A stretch of 60,952 nucleotides of DNA from Candidatus Levybacteria bacterium RIFCSPLOWO2_12_FULL_41_12 (lineage in GTDB: Bacteria > Patescibacteriota > Microgenomatia > Levybacterales > UBA12049): positions 1-60,952 of the forward strand of contig MFPL01000012.1 of the NCBI GenBank assembly GCA_001784155.1, in the 5' to 3' direction. Below are positions 1 through 12,195 of the stretch, piece after piece. Position 1 is the first letter of the stretch. The number at the start of each line of letters is the position of its first letter. The translations under genes and the position numbers were made by a program. The notes below the pieces were generated by a model. It was not told where the DNA came from. It saw only the letters and a program-made list of their open reading frames with translations, and did not search any database.

Positions 1-65
1 AATAGTAGTTAAGAATATTCCGAATAGACCTGGAATTTTCTTATTCCATATTGAGCTTTGCATCT

Positions 66-386
66 TTAAATTCCTTCAGCTCCTTCTGTTGCTACACTCT
101 CTTCGTTGAACAGGTCTGCTGAAGGAGACGCTTCCTCCGTTGGTGTTTCCTCGTTTGGTCCTGATAGTAGACTTTCTGGGATTTCGTATATTGGTTCTAG
201 TCTTACTCTTTTTTTGAGACCTTCTAATCCCTGTAAATCGAATGATTCGGGTATGGGATCGATTTGCTTATTAATCGGTTCAGATATTGTTGATGATACA
301 TGGCTATGATATACGTTAAAGACTACCCATAGAAGAACCATCACAAAAGTAGGAACTAATATTAAGAGAATATCTTTTTGTTTCAT
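66..386 (-). CDS. small membrane protein, third gene of a PilN/PilO-like operon
   Basis: ORF with N-terminal TM (ILLILVPTFVMVLLWVVFNVY) and acidic tail; abuts the PilO-like gene. Confidence 0.6.
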   Translation of the reverse strand: MKQKDILLILVPTFVMVLLWVVFNVYHSHVSSTISEPINKQIDPIPESFDLQGLEGLKKRVRLEPIYEIPESLLSGPNEETPTEEASPSADLFNEESVATEGAEGI

Positions 387-1009
387 TAGTTTTTGAAATG
401 GGCTGAGCCATTAATATTTAGCTGAAAAACATCTCCTTCGGATCCAGTTTTTGTTAAAGACACTACGTCAAGAGTTAATATTCGCTGCATGTTAGACAGT
501 AAATTCATAAACTCAATAAGCTCTTTACTTGATCCTCTGGCGGATATATTAAAAGAGAAAGAGTTATAGCTATTTGCGCCCTCATTTGCTTTTGTTAATT
601 CAATCTCAAAAACTTGCAGACTTATTATGCTTACATTCGCTCGAGTTGCAAGAGCTTGTATCTGGGCTGCTAAAAGGGGTGCCTCGGCTGAAACGGGTAT
701 AGCATCGGTAGCATAGAAAACCTCATCCTGAATTTGCGTAAAACTTTTTTGAAGAAGAGAAATGTTATTTATCTTTCTTTCTAATTGTTCTTCAACAAAT
801 TTACTGTCATCGAGTTCCTTATTGAGTCTTGTAATTGTAGATAGGGTTGGGTTAATTGCAAATATTCCAAAGAAAGAAAGAGCTGCAAGGGTAAGAGCGA
901 TTGTCGTTATTTGTTGTGTTCTTTCCTGCTTAAAGTCGGGGAGCATCTCGACATATTTGTCAATCTGTATGTTTTTGAAAATATTATTGGCTTTTACTTT
1001 CATTTTCAC
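386..1009 (-). CDS. PilO-like type IV pilus assembly protein
   Basis: TM followed by coiled coil and ferredoxin-like periplasmic region; position after PilN-like gene. Confidence 0.6.
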   Translation of the reverse strand: MKMKVKANNIFKNIQIDKYVEMLPDFKQERTQQITTIALTLAALSFFGIFAINPTLSTITRLNKELDDSKFVEEQLERKINNISLLQKSFTQIQDEVFYATDAIPVSAEAPLLAAQIQALATRANVSIISLQVFEIELTKANEGANSYNSFSFNISARGSSKELIEFMNLLSNMQRILTLDVVSLTKTGSEGDVFQLNINGSAHFKN

Positions 1010-1544
1010 CCTCCTTTTTAAACCCAGTGCTTATAGTCACTGTGATCACGCCGTCAGATGGTCTGTTCTCAATTTTTTCTATACTGACCGATGTTATTTT
1101 GGGATAATTCTTAAGTTTATCGCTAAAATTGGTCAATGAAGAAATGGACCCAATATCTACACTTAATCTAACGCCTTCCTTTGATATGCTGAAGCTATTA
1201 ATAGCCATATCAGCCGGGGCAAAAGACAGGATGTCCTTAGTTATGTCCATTCGCTCATCATTTTCTTTTGCAAAGGCCGATGATAGAGTCAGTCTTTCTT
1301 GAAGATTCCTATACTTTAGCTCTCTATCTTTTAAAAAATTTACAACAGCCTGTTCTTGTTTAATTTTTGTGCGTAAGTCTATAAGCTGTCTGTCTAGGGA
1401 AAAGCGGTATAGGAACGTAGCGAGAGCTATGAATTCTACTATTACAACCACGACTCTTCCTACCGATAGAGCCCATTTTATTATTTGGTCCACTAGTCCC
1501 ACATGAGTTTTAACCAAGTTTATAGAAGTGGAACTTTTCGCCAT
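984..1544 (-). CDS. PilN-like type IV pilus assembly protein
   Basis: short cytoplasmic N-terminus (INLV), one TM, coiled coil; overlaps PilO-like ORF. Confidence 0.6.
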   Translation of the reverse strand: MAKSSTSINLVKTHVGLVDQIIKWALSVGRVVVVIVEFIALATFLYRFSLDRQLIDLRTKIKQEQAVVNFLKDRELKYRNLQERLTLSSAFAKENDERMDITKDILSFAPADMAINSFSISKEGVRLSVDIGSISSLTNFSDKLKNYPKITSVSIEKIENRPSDGVITVTISTGFKKEGENESKSQ

Positions 1545-1594
1545 TATAGATTTAGTCTAGGCGGTTTTGGTACTTTTGTCAAAGAGAAATGAAC

Positions 1595-1909
1595 CTATTT
1601 TTTGGACTTTGAGGTCTTTTTCGGAGTGACTTTTTTAACTGTAGGTTTTACAGCTGTTTTAGCAGTTTTTGCGGGTTTTGAAACTAATTTAGAAAGTCCT
1701 GACTTAATCCTCGCTGCTCTATTTTTGTGGATTATGTTTTTCTTTGAAGCCTTGTCGATAACAGAGAATGCTTCCTGCAATCTCTTAGCAGAGGTGTTCT
1801 TTCTCGTATCCTTAACAGTCTTTCTTAGAGTTGTTTCGAATCTTCTATTAACTAACTCTCGCTTTCTGTCTTTTCTCAGTTTCTTTTTTGCTGATTTTGT
1901 TACTGGCAT
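1595..1909 (-). CDS. rpsT: 30S ribosomal protein S20
   Basis: MPVTKSAKKKLRKDRKRELVNRR..., S20 composition and helical pattern with Lys-rich C-terminal extension. Confidence 0.9.
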   Translation of the reverse strand: MPVTKSAKKKLRKDRKRELVNRRFETTLRKTVKDTRKNTSAKRLQEAFSVIDKASKKNIIHKNRAARIKSGLSKLVSKPAKTAKTAVKPTVKKVTPKKTSKSKK

Positions 1910-1962
1910 GGGCGTATTTTAGCATGCTATACTGTTAATCGCAACGTACTTCGTTTATTCGT

Positions 1963-3681
1963 ATGCCTAAAAGTTTTTTCCAAAAAGGCCTCTCTATTTT
2001 ATTGCAAAGGCAAACGAGTATCCTATCTGCAGCATTGATACTAATGGTAACTGTTGTTTTGTCACAGGTCTTAGGTCTCGTAAGACAGCGGCTTTTAGTA
2101 AGTATTTTCGGAGCATCAGATACTTTGGGGGTCTACTTTGCATCAACAAAACTTCCCGATTTTATTTTCCAGCTTGTTATCGTAGGGGCACTTTCAACTG
2201 CTTTTATTCCAATATTTAACGATTTAATGGGTAAAGGTCAGAAAGAGGATGCCAACAGAATGGCCTCAACGCTTCTTCTGCTCGTTTTTATTGTTTTTGG
2301 ATCACTCTCGGTTGTCCTTTTTATATTCGCTCCTTTATTTCTTTCGCTTCTAAACATTGGATCAGGTTTTAGTGCCGAACAAATGCAACTCATGGTAAAT
2401 CTCATGAGGGTTATTTTACTGGGACAAATGTTTTTTCTTCTGGCAACCTTCTTTTCGACTATCCTGCAGTCCTATAATCATTTTTTCATATCAGGTATTG
2501 CAGCGGCTCTTTATAACCTAGGCATAATAATTGGAATAGTTTTTCTTTCGTCAAGATTTGGGATTTACGCACCGGCAATAGGAGTTATTTTCGGAGCCTT
2601 AATTTTTGTTCTTGTTCAACTACCCACTGTTCGGCAAATTGGTTTTTCTTTTAAGCCAAGGCTTTCGCTAAAAACTTTGGGGGTCCTCGAAGTATCACGC
2701 CTAATGGGACCTAGAATATTATCTATTTTAGTTCTTCAATTGGGGACTCTTATTACCCTATCTCTAATCTCTTTTCTTCCATCCTCCGGCAGAAATTATG
2801 TAATTTATGATTTTGCCCTCACTCTTTCTTTTGCTCCGACAGTACTTTTTGGTCAGACTATCGCACAGGCTGCGTTTCCAGTACTCTCCAGAGAGAAAGA
2901 ACGATTAGAAGATTTTAGGAGTACTTTCATAACTAGTTTTAATCAGATGCTTTATCTTATTTTGCCTGTGTCAGTGTTAGTACTAGTATTAAGAATACCC
3001 ATAGTTCGCCTTGTCTACGGGGCTGCCAGATTTGACTGGGACGCTACGGTTCTAACCGGCAGGACTCTGGCTTTTTTCTCTCTGTCCATATTCGCGCAAG
3101 CCCTGTCTCATCTTGTCTACCGCGCATTTTATGCTCTTCACGACAGCAAGACGCCGTTTGCAGTAGGGAGTTTTTCTACTATAATTATGGTTGTATTAAG
3201 CGCTCTTTTTGTTTTGGTATGGGATTCCTCTTTAAGAGAATTCGCAACTTCATATGCCGATAAATTAAGGCTTATTCCCGTAGGTGTTGAATCAATCGCT
3301 TTTGCCTATTCAATAGCGAGCGTTTTTAATCTTATTGTTTTACTCTTATTTTTACACCGAAAAATAGGAATATTTTCGACAAAGATTTTTTTCCTCCCTC
3401 AGATAAAGATAGTTATGGCGACTATATTTACCGCTTTTGCGATATACATACCCATAAAACTTTTGGATCAATTAGTATTTGATACAACAAGAACGGTAAA
3501 TCTAATTCTTTTAACCGGTATTTCAAGTTTTGCCGGACTTTCTCTTTACCTTTTTCTTACGTGGCTTTTCGACGTAAAGGAAGCGTCTATGTTTCTTTTG
3601 CTTTTCAGAAAGATCGGTAATTGGAGAGAAATTCTTGGAGGAAAAGAAAAAGTCCTCGAAACACGAACTACTCTTAATTGA
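1963..3681 (+). CDS. murJ: lipid II flippase MurJ/MviN
   Basis: multi-TM; ASDTLGVYFASTKLPDFIFQLVIVGALSTAFIPIF motif. Confidence 0.92.
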   Translation: MPKSFFQKGLSILLQRQTSILSAALILMVTVVLSQVLGLVRQRLLVSIFGASDTLGVYFASTKLPDFIFQLVIVGALSTAFIPIFNDLMGKGQKEDANRMASTLLLLVFIVFGSLSVVLFIFAPLFLSLLNIGSGFSAEQMQLMVNLMRVILLGQMFFLLATFFSTILQSYNHFFISGIAAALYNLGIIIGIVFLSSRFGIYAPAIGVIFGALIFVLVQLPTVRQIGFSFKPRLSLKTLGVLEVSRLMGPRILSILVLQLGTLITLSLISFLPSSGRNYVIYDFALTLSFAPTVLFGQTIAQAAFPVLSREKERLEDFRSTFITSFNQMLYLILPVSVLVLVLRIPIVRLVYGAARFDWDATVLTGRTLAFFSLSIFAQALSHLVYRAFYALHDSKTPFAVGSFSTIIMVVLSALFVLVWDSSLREFATSYADKLRLIPVGVESIAFAYSIASVFNLIVLLLFLHRKIGIFSTKIFFLPQIKIVMATIFTAFAIYIPIKLLDQLVFDTTRTVNLILLTGISSFAGLSLYLFLTWLFDVKEASMFLLLFRKIGNWREILGGKEKVLETRTTLN

Positions 3682-3714
3682 TTTAGCATCTATCCGTCCC
3701 GTATACTACAATTC

Positions 3715-5439
3715 ATGAACAAAACGAATACTAGAAATTTTGCGATTATTGCTCATGTGGATCATGGTAAGAGTACTCTCGCAGACAGACTTTTGGAAAA
3801 GACCGAAACAGTCTCTCAAGAAAAAATGCAAGAGCAGTTCTTAGACCAAAATCCTATAAGTCGCGAGCGGGGAATTACTATAAAGCTTGCTCCCGTAAGA
3901 ATGAATTACAGAAAGAATAGTGAAGAATATATCTTGAATTTGATTGACACTCCAGGCCACGTAGATTTTTCATACGAAGTATCAAGGACCCTTGCAGCAT
4001 GTGAAGGAGCCATTCTTTTGGTAGACGCTACGCAGGGAGTACAGGCACAAACAGTTGCTCACTACCATTCTGCTGTCAGGGAAAATCTTTTTATAGTGCC
4101 CGCCATCAATAAAATTGACCTTCCAGAGGCTCGGACAGAAGAAGTGGAAAAACAACTCTTAGAAATGTTTTCTATAGAAAAAGCAGATATTATTTATATT
4201 TCTGCGAAAACTGGGCAAAACGTAGATAAACTTCTAGACGCAGTGATCGATAGAATTCCTCCTCCCGAAGGCTCGCTTGAGAGTCCTTTTAAGGCTCTTA
4301 TTTTCGATGCTTTTTACGACGAGCACAGAGGGGTTATAGTCTACACCAGAATTTTTGACGGGTCTTTAAAAAAGGGAGAAAGAATCGGACTTACTCAGAG
4401 TAAAAATTCTTCAATAGCGTCCGAAGTCGGATATTTTACCCCGTTTCTTAAGGAGGAAAGTGAGATTTCAGCGGGGGATATAGGCTACATTGTAACCGGA
4501 ATAAAAGACATAAGACTTGCTAGCGTAGGAGACACTATTCACAAAAGCGGGGAAAGGGTGAGCGCTATGCCTGGGTATTCACAGCCAAAGCCAATGGTTT
4601 TCTTCGGGATGTATCCCAGAAATACTCATGACTTGCAAAAGCTTAAGGAATCTCTTCACAAAATTTCTTTAAACGATACGTCTATTAGTTTTATTGAAGA
4701 ACGCTCATCGTTTCTGGGAAGCGGATTTAGGGTAGGATTCTTGGGTTTACTTCACGCCGAAATAGTTAAGGAGAGAATAGAACGCGAAAGTAATCTGGAT
4801 ATTTTACTCACCATGCCCCACGTACTTTATGAAGAGGGAGATAGTGGTATAAAAGAGCCTTATATTGAGCTGACAATCTACTCTCCCAAGGACTACGTAG
4901 GGGCAATTATAAATCTTTGTGAGACAAAGAAAGGGAATATGCTTAATCTGTCATATTATCAGAATAGCGCGATATTAAAGTATGAACTGCCCTATACAAT
5001 GCTTGTTCGCGGATTGTCGTCGGATCTTAAAAGCATATCTTCGGGGTATGCCACAATCGATTATGAGCTTGCGGGATTTAGACAGGCTGACCTTGTTGAT
5101 CTAAGAATACTAATAAACGGAGTTGATATAGACGTACTTTCGGAAAAAGTCTATAGGGACGAAGCAATGTTTTTGGCTCGCGAAAAAACGAAGAAATTGA
5201 AGGAAGCCTTGCCAAAGCAACAATTCCGCCAGATTATTCAGGCTGCTATTTCAGGGAATATTGTTGCGCGTGAAGAAGTACCGGCCTTCCGAAAAGACGT
5301 TTTGTCAAAAATGTCAGGAGGCGACAGGACTAGAAAAGACAAGCTTTTAGACAAGCAGAAGAAGGGTAAGCAAAAACTTTTGGTTGATGCGAGAGTAACT
5401 ATACCCCAGGAGGTTCTATTCTCAATGATTAGAAGCTAG
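3715..5439 (+). CDS. lepA: elongation factor 4 (LepA)
   Basis: FAIIAHVDHGKSTLADRLLE, RERGITIK, DTPGHVDF, LepA C-terminal domain. Confidence 0.97.
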   Translation: MNKTNTRNFAIIAHVDHGKSTLADRLLEKTETVSQEKMQEQFLDQNPISRERGITIKLAPVRMNYRKNSEEYILNLIDTPGHVDFSYEVSRTLAACEGAILLVDATQGVQAQTVAHYHSAVRENLFIVPAINKIDLPEARTEEVEKQLLEMFSIEKADIIYISAKTGQNVDKLLDAVIDRIPPPEGSLESPFKALIFDAFYDEHRGVIVYTRIFDGSLKKGERIGLTQSKNSSIASEVGYFTPFLKEESEISAGDIGYIVTGIKDIRLASVGDTIHKSGERVSAMPGYSQPKPMVFFGMYPRNTHDLQKLKESLHKISLNDTSISFIEERSSFLGSGFRVGFLGLLHAEIVKERIERESNLDILLTMPHVLYEEGDSGIKEPYIELTIYSPKDYVGAIINLCETKKGNMLNLSYYQNSAILKYELPYTMLVRGLSSDLKSISSGYATIDYELAGFRQADLVDLRILINGVDIDVLSEKVYRDEAMFLAREKTKKLKEALPKQQFRQIIQAAISGNIVAREEVPAFRKDVLSKMSGGDRTRKDKLLDKQKKGKQKLLVDARVTIPQEVLFSMIRS

Positions 5440-6629
5440 AGTGCGAAGAAGATAACAAATCCCAGAACCGTGAGTATTGCTCCAAGAAGTCCAACGCCCA
5501 CTACTGTTTTATCCGGTCCTGTTGCCGGGAGGGTAGGCTCGGGAGTCGCTGTAGCAATAGCCCCCCCTCCGCCTACTGAAATTGTTTCGGAGCAAAAGTT
5601 GGGGTCACTTGTCGCGTTATTATCATCAATGAACGTAGCAGTCGCCGTAAATTCACCGTCAGTACTATATGTATGGCCTATTTGGGCGCTGACCGATGCT
5701 TCTTCGCCTATTCCTCCAGTTTCGGTCAAATCCTGTGCAGGCCCATCCCCAAAATTAAACGTAATCTTACTAACAATCCCGTCAGGATCAAAGCCCTCTG
5801 TAGTGAATGTTATCGATAAAGGAGCAGTTCCTTCTGTTTCGTCTACCGTGAAGCTTTCGCAAACAGGCGCTTGATTTGTATCTCCGCCTTCTTCATTGCC
5901 GCCGTCACCTTCAGTTGGTTCTGCTGTTGGAGCTTCAGTTGATTCTGCTGTTGGTTCTACGTCTTCCGAAGCCTCAATAATTACGTCTGTTCCTATAGCA
6001 TTTGCTATGACTGGTTCTTTTGGTTCAGATTCTAAACTAGACCGGGCATCAGTATTGCCTGCCGTCATATCGAAGCTTAATGAAGTAAATGCTGCGGGAT
6101 CGGCTTCTGTTACAGTTACCTCTTCTGCTACAAAATTAAGCGTTCCAAGAGTTTGTACTCCGCCGGTAATCCCGGGATTCAAAGCATTAATAGCCATTTC
6201 TACAGAAATAGTTCCTAAGTCCGGATCGTAGACAGGGGGGATGTTGGGGTCGATTATGAATTGGGATGAGGCGTTTTGCTCAAAAGCTATAATTTCTCCG
6301 CCGTCGTCGGTCTTAAGAGACAATACTTGAGGATCGTATTTCACAAGGAATTTTATCCAAGTTACTGCATTTATGTCAGGGTTTATTTTTACTTCTACTT
6401 GCACTTCATCACCCTTTTTTACTGTTTGGGTGAATTTATTTGTAAAAGGAGGCTGTAGTGGTGGGCAATTAGTCTCGCCAGGAGGGCATAATTGAAGATT
6501 TGTCGCTGCCTGAGCCCCGCTTCGGGTCTCCTGTTGCTGTTGAACCAAATACACCGTTAAGGGTATAGCCAGCATAAGGACTGCAAGAAAACCAAACAGG
6601 AGAAGTTTTTTACGGGAAATAGATCGCAT
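5436..6629 (-). CDS. secreted cohesin/PKD-like surface protein with LPATGP sorting-like signal
   Basis: N-terminal TM, cohesin-like domain, PKD-like repeat, C-terminal LPATGP followed by TM. Confidence 0.75.
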   Translation of the reverse strand: MRSISRKKLLLFGFLAVLMLAIPLTVYLVQQQQETRSGAQAATNLQLCPPGETNCPPLQPPFTNKFTQTVKKGDEVQVEVKINPDINAVTWIKFLVKYDPQVLSLKTDDGGEIIAFEQNASSQFIIDPNIPPVYDPDLGTISVEMAINALNPGITGGVQTLGTLNFVAEEVTVTEADPAAFTSLSFDMTAGNTDARSSLESEPKEPVIANAIGTDVIIEASEDVEPTAESTEAPTAEPTEGDGGNEEGGDTNQAPVCESFTVDETEGTAPLSITFTTEGFDPDGIVSKITFNFGDGPAQDLTETGGIGEEASVSAQIGHTYSTDGEFTATATFIDDNNATSDPNFCSETISVGGGGAIATATPEPTLPATGPDKTVVGVGLLGAILTVLGFVIFFAL

Positions 6630-6691
6630 AATGCTTTAAATTATCGTATATGAATATGAATTGCCATGTCAAGCAAAGGGGACATAGGACC

Positions 6692-6720
6692 TTGACAGAC
6701 AAAGAGTTTTGTTGTATAAA
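6692..6720 (+). promoter_or_regulatory. groES promoter TTGACA-17-TATAAA
   Basis: TTGACA 6692-6697, 17-bp spacer, TATAAA 6715-6720. Confidence 0.8.
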
Positions 6721-6747
6721 TTAGCAGACAAAATATCGGAGTGATAT
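6721..6747 (+). promoter_or_regulatory. CIRCE-like operator (HrcA site) for groESL
   Basis: TTAGCAGAC-N9-GAGTGATAT, each arm 7/9 to TTAGCACTC-N9-GAGTGCTAA, directly after the -10. Confidence 0.75.
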
Positions 6748-6760
6748 TTTGTTTTTTCTT

Positions 6761-9392
<2,632 letters not shown>

Positions 9393-9393
9393 A

Positions 9394-10328
9394 TTATGTC
9401 GCTAATCTATATTGATTTATTTCGTTTGTCAGTCTCTGTGTTTCTGCTCTTGCTGCTCCTGCAAAATCAGGACCGCTTGATGCAAATATTATACTTCTTG
9501 ACGCATTAATAATCATTCCTTGTTTATTACTATCTCTGCCCGCTATTACGGTTGATTCTACGTCTCCGCCTTGCGCTCCAATGCCGGGTATAAGAATTGG
9601 CGTCTCTCCTGCTATTCTTCTAATCTCTGCTAATTCTACAGGACTGGTTGCTCCTGCAACCAAGCCAACATTCCCATTGCTATTCCAGTTTACAGCAGCA
9701 GCATAAGCGATTATTTGGTAAAGCGGAAACACATCGTCTCCAGTCATTTCCCTAAGTCCTTCTAGATCTCCAAATCTTTTTTTATAGAAATCGCTTAAGC
9801 GATTTAAATCAACGGGAAGATCTTGGAATTCACCTGCCCCCGGATTTGAAGTTCTCGCCAGAACTAAAATTCCCTTATCTGTTCTATCTAAGAAAGGAGC
9901 AAGAGCCTCTCTTCCTAAATAAGGATGAACAGTTACTGCGTCCGCGCCAAATCTATCGAAAGCTTCTTCGACGTATCCATTATTTGTATTCCCAATATCT
10001 CCTCTTTTGAAATCCAAAATAACAGGGACTCGTGGATAGGAGTGCTTTATATATCTTATTGTTTCTTCAAGAGCTGCAACTCCTTCGCTTCCTAGCTTTT
10101 CATAAAAGGCAGAGTTGGGTTTGAATGCGCATGCTAGGTCAGCAGTTGCGTCTATTATGCGCGTGTTAAAATCCACTAAGGATCTAGCTGATTTAGGCAG
10201 TTTTCCGTATCGGAGTCTAATCCTACACAAACAAATAGTCCTTGCGACCAACGATTCTCAAGCTTTGCGACGAACTCAGATTTGGGGAGAGTTGGTTCTA
10301 AGTCAGCAGAGGTTAATTGCTCGTTCAT
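9394..10328 (-). pseudogene. pyrF: orotidine 5'-phosphate decarboxylase, interrupted by a 1-nt frameshift near 10209
   Basis: ATG at 10328 encodes MNEQLTSADLEPTLPKSEFVAKLENRWSQGLFVCVGLDSD then leaves frame; YGKLPKSARSLVDFN... continues in the next frame to 9394. Confidence 0.85.
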
Positions 10329-10384
10329 AAAAAAATGCCCTTTCGGGCACTCCCTAGATTATAATTTTTAAAATTAAATGTCAA
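10329..10384 (-). promoter_or_regulatory. pyrF leader: TTGACA-15-TATAAT promoter followed by hairpin TGCCC-GAAA-GGGCA and T7 abutting ATG
   Basis: minus-strand -35 at 10384-10379, -10 at 10363-10358, hairpin 10349-10336, T-run 10335-10329. Confidence 0.6.
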
Positions 10385-10436
10385 TAGTTTGAACTTTAAA
10401 ACTTCACTGTGGTATATTTAGTTTCTAGCCCTTCCT

Positions 10437-11264
10437 ATGCGTAGAATTATTCTTTTTGTTTTGCCGCTTATTTTAATAACCGCAATATTTTTGGTAACGA
10501 TTTTTGTTGTGTCTAAGGAATCGGGAAAAGGCGCTCTTCAGGTGACATCAAATCCACCGAGTAAAGTCTATCTGAGCGGGTCATACATTGGTGATACTCC
10601 TCTTTGCAGATGTAAGCTTCCTGAGATGATTGAGGCAGGAGAATACGATTTAAGAATTGTTCCGAAAGACGCAGTATTTGATGAATTTAGGGAAAGAATA
10701 AAGGTATCCGCGTCTGTGCTTACTGTAATTGATCGGACTTTTGGAAAAGGTGCCCAGTCTTCAGGAAGCATAATAAGCCTGACCGAAATCGATGATAAGA
10801 AATCTTCGCCACTTCTCGTAGCTTCTTTCCCCAATAAGGCAGAAATAATAATAGATAGCAATCGCGAAGGCCTAAGCCCTCTCCTGCTAGATAAAATTAC
10901 TGCATCGGATCACGAGGTCAGAATTTCCAAGGACAACTATAAGGAAAAAATACTTCGTGTTAGGACTGTCCCCGGATATAGACTTGAGATAACTGCATTT
11001 TTAAGCATAGAGCCATTAAAGAAAGCGACTGGTTCTGCATCGAGCGATACGCCTGTAATCCAAAAGATAGTAATACTAGATACTCCTACAGGGTTCCTAA
11101 GGGTTAGAGAGGGAAGTTCGGCTGCATCCCAACAGGTGGGTCAAGTGTCGCCTGGTGAGGAATACGATTTATTAGAAGAAGGAAACTCTTGGTACAAGAT
11201 TAAGCTTAAGGATGGAAAAGAGGGGTGGATAAGTGAGACATATGCGCAACTTAAGCCCCAATAA
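10437..11264 (+). CDS. PEGA-domain lipoprotein/membrane protein with C-terminal SH3-like domain
   Basis: N-terminal TM; GALQVTSNPPSKVYLSGSYIGDTP PEGA repeats; SH3 tail FLRVREGSSAASQQVGQV...GWI. Confidence 0.75.
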   Translation: MRRIILFVLPLILITAIFLVTIFVVSKESGKGALQVTSNPPSKVYLSGSYIGDTPLCRCKLPEMIEAGEYDLRIVPKDAVFDEFRERIKVSASVLTVIDRTFGKGAQSSGSIISLTEIDDKKSSPLLVASFPNKAEIIIDSNREGLSPLLLDKITASDHEVRISKDNYKEKILRVRTVPGYRLEITAFLSIEPLKKATGSASSDTPVIQKIVILDTPTGFLRVREGSSAASQQVGQVSPGEEYDLLEEGNSWYKIKLKDGKEGWISETYAQLKPQ

Positions 11265-12195
11265 AGTAAATAATAAATATTACCAAAAGACCCCAAATGA
11301 TAACCGCTGTTAGTAAAGGCTTGTCTGAAAGGAGTACTTTTTCAGGACTTTCTCCTTCGTGCTTCTCGTAAATATCTTGAAGATAGCGCATAAGTATATA
11401 GACCACCGGAATGATGGTAACCATGAGCCATTTTCTCTGAAAGAAGGTCGGCAGAAATTCCGGAAAGAAAACGCCTGTCGGAAGCGTTATATCTTTTGGA
11501 TCCTCCAGGAATGTAAAAAGAGAGTAGGAAATAAATGTTCCGGTTGCGAAGACTGAAGCGTAAACATCTAGAAGTCTTTCTGAGTAGTGAGATAAGGTTT
11601 TTCTGGTAGCAGCGATATGAGAATCCTTATTTTGTGACACTAGAGTCAACTCAGATCGTCTCTTCCCTATAGCTATGAAAAGAGAAATTGAAATGGTAGT
11701 AAGAAGAAGCCATACGGAAATGTGAAATCCTGTAGCAAACTCCCCGGCATACACTCTTAAAATATAGCCCGCTGCTATCGCTAGAATGTCAATTACAGTT
11801 ACGGTCTTTAAGAAAGACGAATACATAAACTGCAGCAACAGGTAAAGAATTGTTAAGAAGAAAAATGCTGGTGTGACAGAAAGCGATAAAGCAAGAGACA
11901 TGAAGAGTAAGAAAACAGCTATCGCTGCAGCAAGTGAGATAGGAACATCCCCGTGGGCTAATGGACGATACTTCTTAAATGGATGCAATCTATCATTCTC
12001 TACATCGAATATGTCATTTACGATATAGCTTGCCGAAGATAAGCCGCAGAATACAAAAAAGGCTATTATTACCTTGTTTAACAGAACGACGTCGAAGAGC
12101 TGTCCGGAAAAAACAATAGCAGCGAATACGGCAAAGTTTTTAATCCATTGCCTTGGTCTTAGAAGACGAAATATATCATACGGTAATTTTGTCAT
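11251..12195 (-). CDS. UbiA-family prenyltransferase, decaprenyl-phosphate phosphoribosyltransferase-like
   Basis: LRPRQWIKNFAVFAAIVFSGQLFD, NDIFDVENDRLHPFKKYRPLA. Confidence 0.8.
   Translation of the reverse strand: MTKLPYDIFRLLRPRQWIKNFAVFAAIVFSGQLFDVVLLNKVIIAFFVFCGLSSASYIVNDIFDVENDRLHPFKKYRPLAHGDVPISLAAAIAVFLLFMSLALSLSVTPAFFFLTILYLLLQFMYSSFLKTVTVIDILAIAAGYILRVYAGEFATGFHISVWLLLTTISISLFIAIGKRRSELTLVSQNKDSHIAATRKTLSHYSERLLDVYASVFATGTFISYSLFTFLEDPKDITLPTGVFFPEFLPTFFQRKWLMVTIIPVVYILMRYLQDIYEKHEGESPEKVLLSDKPLLTAVIIWGLLVIFIIYFIGA

Noticed and set aside
1602-1922. antisense ORFs in the track (e.g. 1602-1922, 5470-5874, 35695-36033, 58086-58424)
   Set aside because: They mirror confidently assigned genes and have biased compositions expected of antisense frames
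10205-10215. programmed -1 frameshift in pyrF
   Set aside because: No slippery heptamer (sequence is CTCCGATACGG) and no biological precedent; a 1-nt deletion or assembly error is simpler
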